Of a DNA stretch of 64,000 nucleotides, positions 1 to 7,480 are shown piece by piece. The stretch covers positions 1 through 64,000 of the forward strand of contig WLPJ01000001.1 of the NCBI GenBank assembly GCA_009698815.1, written 5' to 3'. The notes under the pieces were generated by a model. It was given only the letters and a program-made list of their open reading frames with translations. It was not told the origin of the DNA and did no database searches. The stretch is from Actinomycetota bacterium (GTDB lineage Bacteria; Actinomycetota; Actinomycetes; Nanopelagicales; Nanopelagicaceae). Each line of letters starts with the position of its first letter. Position 1 is the stretch's first letter. The translations under genes were made by a program, and so were the position numbers.

Positions 1-1
1 T

Positions 2-316
2 ATTCTGCAACCAGATGTTAACCGCGTTGGTGGAATCACTGAAGCCCGAAAGATTTGGGCGATGGCTGCAGCTAAAGACCTACCTGTTGTCCCACACGGC
101 AATGACCTTCACAACCTCCACTTGGTTTTCTCACAAGTCAATACGCCATACACCGAATACTTCCCAGCAGTTTCAGAGGGTGGTTATTCACACTTCTGGA
201 ATTTATTTGAGGGAAATCCAATAGCAAAGGATGGAAAGATCGCGATCAGCGACAAGCCCGGACTCGGATACACCCTTGATCACAACATGCTTGCCACGCT
301 GTCATTAAAGGAATAG
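2..316 (+). CDS. Enolase-superfamily sugar-acid dehydratase, C-terminal fragment
   Basis: The reading frame is open from the window edge (first complete codon at base 2) to a stop at 314-316; the N-terminal part lies outside. The visible 104 residues look like the end of the mandelate racemase/muconate lactonizing barrel: an ILQPDVNRVGGITEARKI strand-helix, then VPHGNDLHNLHL with the His-bearing loop, and a closing capping-domain tail with DKPGLGY. Members resembling this are L-rhamnonate, L-fuconate and related acid-sugar dehydratases, which convert a sugar acid to a 2-keto-3-deoxy acid in the cytoplasm. The next two genes (a lactonase-like amidohydrolase 7 bp away and an SDR) fit the steps before and after. 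Exact substrate cannot be told from this fragment. Confidence 0.75.
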   Translation: MLQPDVNRVGGITEARKIWAMAAAKDLPVVPHGNDLHNLHLVFSQVNTPYTEYFPAVSEGGYSHFWNLFEGNPIAKDGKIAISDKPGLGYTLDHNMLATLSLKE

Positions 317-323
317 ACGCAGC

Positions 324-1199
324 ATGTTAAAAATAGTTGACACACATGTGCATCTATTTGACCTTACCCATAAAGATCTTCTTTGGTCATGGTTGGCGCC
401 AGGCGCAGAGGAGGGTCGACTTGGAAATATCGATGGCATCAAATCTTTGCGCTATGAAGCCGAGAATTTAATTGCCGAATCTAGGTTTGCTGCAGTCGAT
501 AAATTCGTCCATATTCAAGCCGCAATTGGCTCAAAGGATCCCGTAATAGAAACTAAGTGGCTATCGCAGATGTTTGCCAGAACGAGCCTACCAGCGGCGA
601 TAGTTGGGCATGTTGACCTGACGCTTGAGAGTGCGCAGAAAGTCATTGACCAACACTTACAATTTGCAAATTTCAGAGGTGTACGCGATTTTGCGGTGGA
701 AGGTGCTTTATCGAGTGGCGATATAAATAAAGAATTAAATTTGGCGCTGAGTTATCTAGCTGAGAATAATTTAGTTCTAGATTTAGACTGCCAATGGCCG
801 AATATGACTCTTGCGGCCGCAATGGCTAGAAAACATCCGCAGTTAAAAATTGTGATTGAGCATATCGGCATACCTACTTCAACAACGGATGGATATTTTG
901 CCAATTGGAAAATCGGAATGCAGGCCTTAGCTAATGAACCAAATATTTTCTGCAAGATATCTGGGGTAGGAATGATGGATCCAAAATTTACATTATCTAG
1001 TATCCGGCCTTGGATCGAACATTGCGTATCAATTTTTGGACCCGAACGTTGCATGATTGGTTCGAATTGGCCGCTAGATCGCCTCTTTAGTTCTTATGAC
1101 GCTGTATTCAATATCTATCGCGAGATCATTTCACAATATTCTGTGGAAGAGCAGATTGCTATTTCTTCTGCCACAGCAAATAGTTTTTACAGAATTTAG
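324..1199 (+). CDS. Amidohydrolase-2 family TIM-barrel hydrolase, probable sugar lactonase
   Basis: A 291-residue protein with the amidohydrolase-2 fold: DTHVHLFD at residues 6-13 gives the metal-site HxH (His8, His10), a middle IEHIG strand, and GSNWPLD near residue 246 carries the late Asp. Length suits L-fuconolactonase and 2-pyrone-4,6-dicarboxylate lactonase-type enzymes. Between a sugar-acid dehydratase and an SDR, hydrolysis of a sugar 1,5- or 1,4-lactone to the free acid is the most economical role. ATG at 324 is 7 bp after the preceding stop, so the genes are probably cotranscribed. The family also contains decarboxylases and carboxylic ester hydrolases, so substrate is an inference from context. 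Confidence 0.75.
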   Translation: MLKIVDTHVHLFDLTHKDLLWSWLAPGAEEGRLGNIDGIKSLRYEAENLIAESRFAAVDKFVHIQAAIGSKDPVIETKWLSQMFARTSLPAAIVGHVDLTLESAQKVIDQHLQFANFRGVRDFAVEGALSSGDINKELNLALSYLAENNLVLDLDCQWPNMTLAAAMARKHPQLKIVIEHIGIPTSTTDGYFANWKIGMQALANEPNIFCKISGVGMMDPKFTLSSIRPWIEHCVSIFGPERCMIGSNWPLDRLFSSYDAVFNIYREIISQYSVEEQIAISSATANSFYRI

Positions 1200-1262
1200 T
1201 TGTAAATGAAACCTGGAATTGCGACTCTCGCAAAGCTGCGCTCACTAACGGAGGAGGATAAA

Positions 1263-2021
1263 ATGGCAAGTGATCTAAGCAATTTCAGTGGTCAAGTTGT
1301 TTTGATTGTGGGGGCAGCAAGTGGAATTGGCCGAGCAGCGGTGCATTTAATTACATCGCGTGGCGGCAAAGTTGTGATTGCTGATTTAGATAAAGCAGGG
1401 CTAGCATCACTCCAAAAAGAGTTAGGGCTTAAAGATAATCAGGTTAAGGTCGTTAACTTGGGCGATCAATCGAGCGTCCAGACGCTAATTACCTCTGTAA
1501 TTTCTGACCATGTTCAAATTGATGCGCTAATCAATACTGGCGGCGTTGTTGGTCCAACAAATACAAAGGCTGAAGACGTAGATTGGGCAGCCTTTGAAAA
1601 AACCATCACAATCAATTTATTTGGAACAATTTGGTTAACTCAAGCGATTCTCCCTTATTTGAAAGCTAGAAAATATGGCCGAATCGCACATGTTGCATCC
1701 ATTGCCGGTAAGGAAGGCAATCCAGGAATGCACGCCTACAACACATCTAAGGCAGGAATGATTGGCTTTATTAAGGGTGTTGGTAAAGAGGTAGCGGCTG
1801 AAGGGATCACGATTAATGCGCTAGCCCCTGCAGTGATCAGAACTCCGATGAACGCGGATACAAGTGAAGAGACACTCAAATACATGTTAGGCAGAATCCC
1901 CATGGGACGTGTTGGAGAGCCCGAGGAGGCCGCCGAGATGTTGGCATTTATGGCATCCAAGGCATGCTCGTTCACAACAGGCTTTACCTTTGATGCATCC
2001 GGAGGAAGGGCTACTTACTGA
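1263..2021 (+). CDS. Short-chain dehydrogenase/reductase (sugar-acid type)
   Basis: A classical SDR of 252 residues. The frame is open upstream to 1206, but ATG 1263 is chosen because a strong GGAGGA ribosome site lies at 1250-1257 and the protein then begins a few residues before the Rossmann fold. The NAD-binding motif reads GAASGIG (from residue 17, with the first Thr/Gly position changed), NTGG replaces the usual NNAG, and the catalytic pair is YNTSK (Tyr159, Lys163) preceded by a VASIAG serine. It probably oxidises a 2-keto-3-deoxy sugar acid as in L-fucose or L-rhamnose catabolism, given the two upstream genes. SDR substrate specificity cannot be read from sequence; a 3-oxoacyl-ACP reductase-like role is the main alternative. 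Confidence 0.8.
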   Translation: MASDLSNFSGQVVLIVGAASGIGRAAVHLITSRGGKVVIADLDKAGLASLQKELGLKDNQVKVVNLGDQSSVQTLITSVISDHVQIDALINTGGVVGPTNTKAEDVDWAAFEKTITINLFGTIWLTQAILPYLKARKYGRIAHVASIAGKEGNPGMHAYNTSKAGMIGFIKGVGKEVAAEGITINALAPAVIRTPMNADTSEETLKYMLGRIPMGRVGEPEEAAEMLAFMASKACSFTTGFTFDASGGRATY

Positions 2022-2073
2022 AATCAGTTGGCTTGAATGTCCGTGACTCATTGCGCACAGCGAAGTTAGTGAT

Positions 2074-2541
2074 TTAGATTGGTGTGATCAGGTTTTCAAT
2101 CTTGGAACGTAATCCTGGCCAAGATTTTGCAAAGCTGGGATGCAACGGCAATCGCGTAACATCATCGAATAAAACCCATTTAACTTCGTGCGATTCATCA
2201 TTTAGTTCGTGCGCCTCTAGTTGGGTGTGCGCTTTGGCAATTATCGTCTGGTAACTCCAGATACCGTGATCATCGACATGGGTATCTTGTGTTGTTAAAT
2301 ACTGTGGATCAATTCCGGTCTCTTCTACCGCCTCGCGAATCGCACCTTCGATAACGCTTTCATGTGAATCACGAGCCCCACCTGGAATTCCCCAAGTATC
2401 GCCGTTATGCACCCATGGCGCGCGATGCTGCAACAAAATTGCACCATCACGATAGATCAAAAGTCCGGCCGCACCATTTAGACCCCAGTGTTTGCTTCCG
2501 CAACTGCACTCGATCCAACCGTCTCCATCGCGCGCAACCAT
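2074..2541 (-). CDS. Nudix hydrolase
   Basis: A 155-residue Nudix protein. The Nudix box is intact: GGARDSHESVIEGAIREAVE followed by ETG, giving the G-x5-E-x7-RE-x2-EE pattern that binds Mg2+ and cleaves a nucleoside diphosphate linked to X. A short N-terminal stretch has three cysteines and histidines (ECSCGSKHW), which might bind a metal, as in NudC-like or ADP-ribose/NADH-type enzymes, but it is not a full zinc ribbon. ATG 2541 is preferred over the GTG at 2544 because AGG at 2548-2550 is better spaced. It converges with the SDR gene. Substrate unknown. Confidence 0.85.
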   Translation of the reverse strand: MVARDGDGWIECSCGSKHWGLNGAAGLLIYRDGAILLQHRAPWVHNGDTWGIPGGARDSHESVIEGAIREAVEETGIDPQYLTTQDTHVDDHGIWSYQTIIAKAHTQLEAHELNDESHEVKWVLFDDVTRLPLHPSFAKSWPGLRSKIENLITPI

Positions 2542-2623
2542 CACTTACCTAGAGTGTCATAACTATCCACAACTTTCGACTTTAGCTACAGATGAGGTAA
2601 GCGCAGGTTCTATTTTGCGCCAC

Positions 2624-3367
2624 ATGAAACTCAAAATCCTTGCTTTAATCACCGCGCTAATAGCGGCCACAATTTCCCCAAGCGCAGCAGCTGATTGCGA
2701 AATTACTTGCGTGGATGTCTATACCCAAGATGGCCAATTGATCCTTGAAGCCCGCAAGGGATCTGGCCCAAAAGCTAGCGCTGCGGTGAAACCGAAAAAT
2801 GTTGCTAGACCAAAAGCCAAAGTGGAGGCTAAGCCGAAGGTTGTAGTTAAGCCAAAAGTAACTGCTAAGCCACTAGTTACTTCAAAACCAAAGATGGCGG
2901 TACCAAAGAAGAAAGTCGCCCCTAAAAAAATTGCACCAGTAGCGGTAGCGGCAACTTCCCTTAGCGATCGCATCAGCAAATCTCTGCCGACCGCTGGGAT
3001 TTCATATCAACCTAATTTTCAACCGCTAATAAATGTTCCTGTCTATTTTTGGAGCGATGTGCCGACTTTATTTCGAAGCAAGGTTGATCTAATCGGTGAA
3101 TCAATTGATGTGGCAATGCGACCTTCATTTACTTGGTCATTTGGTGATGGATCTTTTGCAACAACTACAGATCCGGGCGGGCCATATCCCAGCGGCAAGA
3201 TTACGCATATTTACTCAAATCCCGGAACGTACCCAGTAATTCTGATTACAACTTGGGGTGGATCTTTTTCACATAACTCAATTGAACGCGCCATCACTGG
3301 TCAGATCAAAAAGAGCACCGCACTGTCCATCACCGTGGTGGCAGCTCCAACTCGCTTCATGAATTGA
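2624..3367 (+). CDS. Secreted PKD-domain protein with Lys/Pro-rich linker
   Basis: ATG 2624 gives a 247-residue protein starting with a clear signal peptide (MKLKILALITALIAA, then SPSAAA cleavage region). After a short segment with two Cys (CEITCVD) comes a low-complexity linker of about 55 residues made of AKPK/VKPK units, strongly basic. The C-terminal half contains a PKD-like beta-sandwich: FTWSFGDGSF, then THIYSNPGTYPV and a final ITVV strand. PKD domains mediate extracellular protein or polysaccharide contacts. The linker would span or bind the anionic cell wall. An in-frame extension to 2492 overlaps the Nudix gene and lacks a signal peptide, so it was rejected. DUF4192 follows 6 bp later. 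Confidence 0.8.
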   Translation: MKLKILALITALIAATISPSAAADCEITCVDVYTQDGQLILEARKGSGPKASAAVKPKNVARPKAKVEAKPKVVVKPKVTAKPLVTSKPKMAVPKKKVAPKKIAPVAVAATSLSDRISKSLPTAGISYQPNFQPLINVPVYFWSDVPTLFRSKVDLIGESIDVAMRPSFTWSFGDGSFATTTDPGGPYPSGKITHIYSNPGTYPVILITTWGGSFSHNSIERAITGQIKKSTALSITVVAAPTRFMN

Positions 3368-3373
3368 GCAAAG

Positions 3374-4399
3374 ATGACCACACTTACCTCACCGCACGAT
3401 TTAATTTCTGCCATTCCATTTCTGATTGGCTACCACCCAGTTGATTCACTTGTTGTCGTGTCAATTAAAGACGATTGTGTTGGCATGGCGATGCGTGTTG
3501 ATTACCCAAGTGATCTGCCGGCATCAGCCTATGATTTACTGGCATCACATCTGCAACGTGAAGGTTCAAGCGGTGCTCTCTTGGTGGCCTACGTTCCAGC
3601 GACGCGAAACGATGGGGAAGCGGTCTTAAGTGATTTGGCGGAAGCACTTAAACGCATTGACGTTGCTATTGATGAATCACTTTTAATAAAAGGTGGGCGC
3701 TATCGCTCAATGATTTGTACGGATTCGCTGTGCTGTCCTTCGGGTGGTCGTGATCTTCCAGAAATTAGCGCTTCGCGTATTGCGCTAGAACATGTGATTG
3801 CTGGCCGCACCATGCCATTTGCAAATATTGAGGCGCTTACCGATTCAATTTTGCCCCTGGTTATAAGTGAGGATTCCAAGTGGATTACTCGGGTTAGTAA
3901 ATTTGCAAAAATAGATAAGAAAACGGATCTAAATGCTCTGCAGCGAGATGGTGCAACTGCGGTTCTTGATTTAGCTGGCGAATTTTCTGCAGGTCGCGGA
4001 TCCGAAGATCTTGAGCTGACTGCGCGAGTTATTGGCCGCCTTTGCGACATCCAAGTCCGTGATTTCGCACTTGGCAGTCACACCGATGAAGATATCGACA
4101 GCTATTTTCTAATGTGGCGTCAATTAATGCGCATGGCACCGGTGGGCCAAGTTGCACCTGTGGCTTCCCTCTTTGCAGCTCTGGCCTACGAGTCAGGCGA
4201 TGGAGCGCTGGCACATCGCGCGCTCGATCGCGCCTTGGCCGATATCAACGGATATGCGCTGGCACTTCTGTTGCGCCGAGTATTTACTGCTGGCTGGCCA
4301 CCACAATCGTTCGCTGCGATGCGCCGAGAATTACACCCCAAAGTAAGTGCTGGAATTTTTGGAACAGAAAACGGATTTTTAGGGAATGAAACTATCTAG
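3374..4399 (+). CDS. DUF4192 family protein
   Basis: A 341-residue protein recognisable as the actinobacterial DUF4192 family from its N-terminus, DLISAIPFLIGYHPVDSLVV, and the following acidic alpha/beta region; the C-terminal half is helical and alanine-rich (tetratricopeptide-like spacing, not demonstrated). No membrane segment or signal peptide is seen, so it should be cytoplasmic. The family has no established function that I know. It starts 6 bp after the PKD gene and its last 21 bases overlap, tail to tail, the inositol-phosphatase-family gene on the other strand. Confidence 0.85.
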   Translation: MTTLTSPHDLISAIPFLIGYHPVDSLVVVSIKDDCVGMAMRVDYPSDLPASAYDLLASHLQREGSSGALLVAYVPATRNDGEAVLSDLAEALKRIDVAIDESLLIKGGRYRSMICTDSLCCPSGGRDLPEISASRIALEHVIAGRTMPFANIEALTDSILPLVISEDSKWITRVSKFAKIDKKTDLNALQRDGATAVLDLAGEFSAGRGSEDLELTARVIGRLCDIQVRDFALGSHTDEDIDSYFLMWRQLMRMAPVGQVAPVASLFAALAYESGDGALAHRALDRALADINGYALALLLRRVFTAGWPPQSFAAMRRELHPKVSAGIFGTENGFLGNETI

Positions 4400-5170
4400 T
4401 TGTTCATAGAGAGCGGGAGAAGTCGCGATAACTTTTCCACCATCATGGAGACCGTTGTCTTTGATGAAATCATTTATGCGCCCTCCCGCCTCCTTAACAA
4501 TTAATAGCGCTGCTAAGCAATCCCAAGAATTTATATGTTTTTCTATATAGCCAATCAAGGCTCCGCTGGCCACATAACAAATACCTAAAGCTCCCGATCC
4601 ATTGCGATGGTACATGCCACCATTTTCAAGTAGACCAGACATCATGTGAATTAACTCTTTTGGTGTTGTTCGATTTGAATAACCAACGCTTACGATTCCA
4701 TCGTTTAACGTCTGTGCATCACGGGCCTGAATCGGCTTTTCGTTTAGAGTTGCGCCACGGCCTTTTTGCGCAGCAAAGAATTGATTTCCAGCTGGGCTAT
4801 AGACCAAGCCAATTAGCATCTCTTCGCCGCTGATAAATGCAATTGATACACACCAGCTGGACATTCCCATTAAGAATGGTTGCGTACCATCAATTGGATC
4901 TACAACCCAGATTCCATTTGCACCAGCCAGCCCTGTAGGTCCAGTCTCTTCTCCAAAGAAGGCATCATCTGGGAATTTCGCATTAATGGCATCTTTAATT
5001 AAAACTTCGGTGTTGTAATCGGCTTCGCTAACGAAATCTTGCGGACCTTTACTCTTGATATCTAAAGTTTCCAGCGAGTTAAAGTACGACATCGCTAATT
5101 CACCAGCTTTTACGATCAATTCCTTACCAAAATCGAAGCGTTGCTGGATTTCCTGATCTGTCAGCGTCAT
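4379..5170 (-). CDS. Inositol monophosphatase-family phosphatase (histidinol-phosphatase-like)
   Basis: A 263-residue member of the Mg2+-dependent, Li+-sensitive phosphatase family. The metal ligands are all visible: GEETG in the first third, WVVDPIDGTQPF (the DPIDGT signature) and INSWDCLAA near the C-terminus. Actinobacteria use this family both for myo-inositol-1-phosphate and as histidinol-phosphatase HisN, and sequence motifs alone do not separate them; the pair with a sugar kinase of the ROK family 31 bp upstream suggests a small sugar-phosphate unit but is not decisive. The 3' end overlaps the DUF4192 gene by 21 bp. Confidence 0.85.
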   Translation of the reverse strand: MTLTDQEIQQRFDFGKELIVKAGELAMSYFNSLETLDIKSKGPQDFVSEADYNTEVLIKDAINAKFPDDAFFGEETGPTGLAGANGIWVVDPIDGTQPFLMGMSSWCVSIAFISGEEMLIGLVYSPAGNQFFAAQKGRGATLNEKPIQARDAQTLNDGIVSVGYSNRTTPKELIHMMSGLLENGGMYHRNGSGALGICYVASGALIGYIEKHINSWDCLAALLIVKEAGGRINDFIKDNGLHDGGKVIATSPALYEQLDSFIP

Positions 5171-5201
5171 GTTCTGAGTCTATGGCAGTAAATCCGCAAT
5201 T

Positions 5202-6098
5202 TCATTCTCGCCATAGCCACGCTGCGCCACGGACTCCACTTGAGTCTCCATGCATCGATTTAACAATTGGCGTCGCAAATACCGGGGAGAATGTGTACTG
5301 CGCAATTTTTTGTGGTAAATCTTGATATAGCTCTTCGATATTACTCATTCCGCCACCCATCACAAATATATCTGGATCGAGAGTGTTAACAACTACAGAA
5401 AGTCCACGTCCGACTCGATCGATCCAACGATCATAGTTAGCAATCGCTCGTTGATCTCCTGACCGTTTTAGCTTCATAATCTCGGAAGGTTTTAAATCTT
5501 CACCACCATGTCGCACGAAATCGCGGGAAAAGCTATAGCCTGAAAGCCAAGTTTCGATACATCCGCTCTTTCCGCAATAACAGGAATCGCCTGGAAGTTC
5601 ATTGGCGCTAGCAAATGGAAGTGGATTATGTCCCCAATCACCTGCACTGTTATTTGGTCCATGGTGAGCGCGTCCATTAATAGCAACGCCAGCACCAGTG
5701 CCGCTAGCGATTATTACGCCAAAGACAACTGAGTATCCAGCACCTGCCCCATCAGTTGCTTCAGATGCTGCAAAACAATCCGCATCATTAACAACGCGAA
5801 TTGGTCTACCAATTACTTGTTTAAGGTCTTCTTCAACAGGCTGGCCGTTAATCCAGGTAGAGCTGCCACCTTTGCCCAAACGACTCACGGGTTCGAGTGA
5901 ACCAGGTATTCCTATTCCGATTGAACCGGTGCGGTCGGTTTTAGATTCAGCTTCGTCAATTAGTTCACGGACAATTTGCAGGCATGCTTGGTAATCACCG
6001 CGCGGTGTATCGCGTCTAATTCTGAGCAGTTCACTGCCATCAAGTTCAAGGCAGACAACCTCGATTTTGGTGCCGCCCCAATCAACTCCAATAAACAT
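5202..6098 (-). CDS. ROK-family sugar kinase (fructokinase/GlcNAc kinase-like)
   Basis: A 298-residue ROK kinase. The phosphate-binding loop is GVDWGGTKIE at the N-terminus; a catalytic Asp sits in VVNDADCFA; the second ATP loop is IIASGTGAGVAI; and the ROK zinc motif is present as CYCGKSGCIETWLSG. The GDWGHNPLPF stretch resembles the Mak/NagK branch of the family, so an aldo- or ketohexose or N-acetylglucosamine is the likely substrate, phosphorylated at C6 with ATP. It is transcribed away from metX and probably together with the downstream phosphatase gene. Confidence 0.85.
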   Translation of the reverse strand: MFIGVDWGGTKIEVVCLELDGSELLRIRRDTPRGDYQACLQIVRELIDEAESKTDRTGSIGIGIPGSLEPVSRLGKGGSSTWINGQPVEEDLKQVIGRPIRVVNDADCFAASEATDGAGAGYSVVFGVIIASGTGAGVAINGRAHHGPNNSAGDWGHNPLPFASANELPGDSCYCGKSGCIETWLSGYSFSRDFVRHGGEDLKPSEIMKLKRSGDQRAIANYDRWIDRVGRGLSVVVNTLDPDIFVMGGGMSNIEELYQDLPQKIAQYTFSPVFATPIVKSMHGDSSGVRGAAWLWRE

Positions 6099-6185
6099 TT
6101 AAAGCTTGGCCCTCATGCCTACAGGCTAAGTCAGATTTACCATCTTGCGGAAGTTAATGCCTTAATTTTTGGGTTAGACTTGGCC

Positions 6186-6300
6186 CCAGGTCACGAGTTC
6201 TAATCGATAGCCCCGGCTGATTAGACGGCAACCCTCCACCGCGGCGGGGTGCTCCGGGTGACGACCAGGTTTGCATCAAGTGATGTGAGCAAGTGCGTGA
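6186..6300 (+). promoter_or_regulatory. SAM-IV riboswitch upstream of metX
   Basis: The leader of metX carries a close match to the SAM-IV aptamer consensus. GGTCACGAG (6189-6197) starts the closing stem, whose partner GACC is at 6263-6266; AGCCCCGGCT and GACGGCAACCCTCC form the conserved core; CGCGGCGGGGTG and CTCCGGGTGACGACC follow. SAM-IV elements occur in actinobacteria upstream of sulfur-metabolism genes and reduce expression when S-adenosylmethionine is abundant. The AAGGA at 6299-6303 just past the aptamer is the metX ribosome site, so translational control by sequestration is plausible; no U-tract terminator is visible. Confidence 0.85.
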
Positions 6301-6312
6301 AGGATTTAGCGA

Positions 6313-7416
6313 ATGTCAAAAGAATTTAATTCAGGTGAGGTAAGCACCCGCGTCACTGGGGCCTGGCTGGAAGGCCAAGATCCGGGAGAACGTAAATTTA
6401 TAAAGATCGGCTTTCTCTTACTTGAAAATGGCGAGACGCTTCCGGATATAACAATTGCCTACCAAGCTTGGGGCACCTTAAATGCGGCAAAAGATAATGC
6501 GATATTAATTAACCATGCGATGACTGGTTGGTCTGATGTGACTTCGTGGTGGCCAAATATGGTCGGGCCTGGGTTGCCATTTGATACCGATAAATACTTC
6601 ATCATCTGTCCCAATGTAATTGGGGGATGTCAGGGAAGTACCGGTCCGTCATCGATTGCACCTGATGGCAAACGTTACGGTTCACGTTTTCCCGTGGTCA
6701 CGGTGCGCGATATGGCAGAGGCTGAAATTTTATTCTCAGATGCCATCGGAATTAAGAAATATCTCTTAGCGGTCGGCCCATCACTTGGCGGAATGCGCTC
6801 GCTGGAATGGGCGATCGAACATCCCGATCGCGTCGGCGCAATCTGCACGATTGGATCATCAGCGGTTGCAACTGGCGATCAAATCGGGGGATTCTCAGTT
6901 CAAATTCGCGCAATTAAATCTGATCCTAATTTCAACGGTGGCGATTATTACGAGCAAGAAGTCGGACCAATTGAGGGAATGGGTATTGCCCGGCGAATTG
7001 CGCACCTTACCTATCGCACTGAATCTGAAATGGATGTGCGCTTTGGCCGTCAGATGCAGGGCGATGAGACCGGGCGCTATGCCGTTGAGTCGTACCTTGA
7101 CCATCAGGCAGATAAATTAGCCAAGCGCTTTGATGCCAATACATATATTTCGCTAACTTCTGCGATGGCCTCCCACGATGTCGGCCGCGAACGTGGAGGA
7201 GTGGTTAAAGCCCTCGAATCGATCAAAATTCCCGTCGTTGTGGTCTCAATTGATACCGATCGCCTCTTCCCACCTCGACTTCAGGTTGAGGTTGCCGAGC
7301 TAGTGCCGGGCGCCGCAGCGCTAATTACTATTTCATCGGACTTCGGACACGATGGCTTTTTGCTGGAATCTGAGGCAGTTGGCGTCGCAATCCGCCAAGC
7401 GCTGAGTATAATATAG
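6313..7416 (+). CDS. metX: Homoserine O-acetyltransferase
   Basis: A 367-residue alpha/beta-hydrolase-fold acyltransferase of the MetX family. [14 protein letters not shown] is the family hallmark; the nucleophile is Ser157 in [12 protein letters not shown]; the acid is Asp316 in DTDRLFPP and the base His346 in FGHDGFLLE. It acylates L-homoserine (acetyl-CoA in most actinobacteria; succinyl-CoA cannot be excluded) in the first committed step of methionine synthesis. ATG 6313 follows an AAGGA site and the SAM-IV riboswitch, which is direct sequence support for methionine-related control. It stands alone here, without metY or metZ. Confidence 0.92.
   Translation: MSKEFNSGEVSTRVTGAWLEGQDPGERKFIKIGFLLLENGETLPDITIAYQAWGTLNAAKDNAILINHAMTGWSDVTSWWPNMVGPGLPFDTDKYFIICPNVIGGCQGSTGPSSIAPDGKRYGSRFPVVTVRDMAEAEILFSDAIGIKKYLLAVGPSLGGMRSLEWAIEHPDRVGAICTIGSSAVATGDQIGGFSVQIRAIKSDPNFNGGDYYEQEVGPIEGMGIARRIAHLTYRTESEMDVRFGRQMQGDETGRYAVESYLDHQADKLAKRFDANTYISLTSAMASHDVGRERGGVVKALESIKIPVVVVSIDTDRLFPPRLQVEVAELVPGAAALITISSDFGHDGFLLESEAVGVAIRQALSII
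7407..7412 (+). promoter_or_regulatory. Candidate -10 box for the sigma-factor gene
   Basis: A perfect TATAAT lies inside the last codons of metX, 74 bp before the sigma-factor start codon. No good -35 hexamer is spaced 16-18 bp upstream, and the TG of an extended -10 is offset by one base (TGAG then TATAAT). Transcription would start near 7418-7420, immediately before the cluster of TTCGA motifs. Confidence 0.45.
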
Positions 7417-7423
7417 ACATCGC

Positions 7424-7463
7424 TTCGAGCAGTTCGAAACAAAAGTTTCGAAAGTGGTTCGAA
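7424..7463. repeat. TTCGA cluster with a perfect palindrome upstream of sigA
   Basis: Four TTCGA motifs fall in 40 bp: 7424-7428, 7433-7437, 7447-7451 and 7458-7462. The middle two make a perfect inverted repeat, TTCGAAAC-AAAA-GTTTCGAA (7433-7452). It could be an operator for a dimeric regulator, or a short stem in the 5' leader of the sigma-factor mRNA. It resembles the actinobacterial SOS box (TCGAAC-N4-GTTCGA) but each arm has one extra A/T, so a LexA site is doubtful. Confidence 0.5.
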
Positions 7464-7480
7464 AAAACCAAAGGACAATT

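Noticed and set aside
1206-1262. N-terminal extension of the SDR gene
   Set aside because: The strong GGAGGA site points to ATG 1263, and the extension has no SDR counterpart.
2492-2623. N-terminal extension of the PKD protein gene
   Set aside because: It overlaps the Nudix gene start and would bury the signal peptide inside the protein.
7433-7452. Second LexA box upstream of sigA
   Set aside because: Arms are TCGAAAC/GTTTCGA; the consensus needs TCGAAC-N4-GTTCGA, so half-site spacing is two bases too long.
7456-7465. GGTTCGAA as a tRNA T-loop
   Set aside because: No acceptor stem, anticodon arm or CCA-side pairing can be built around it.
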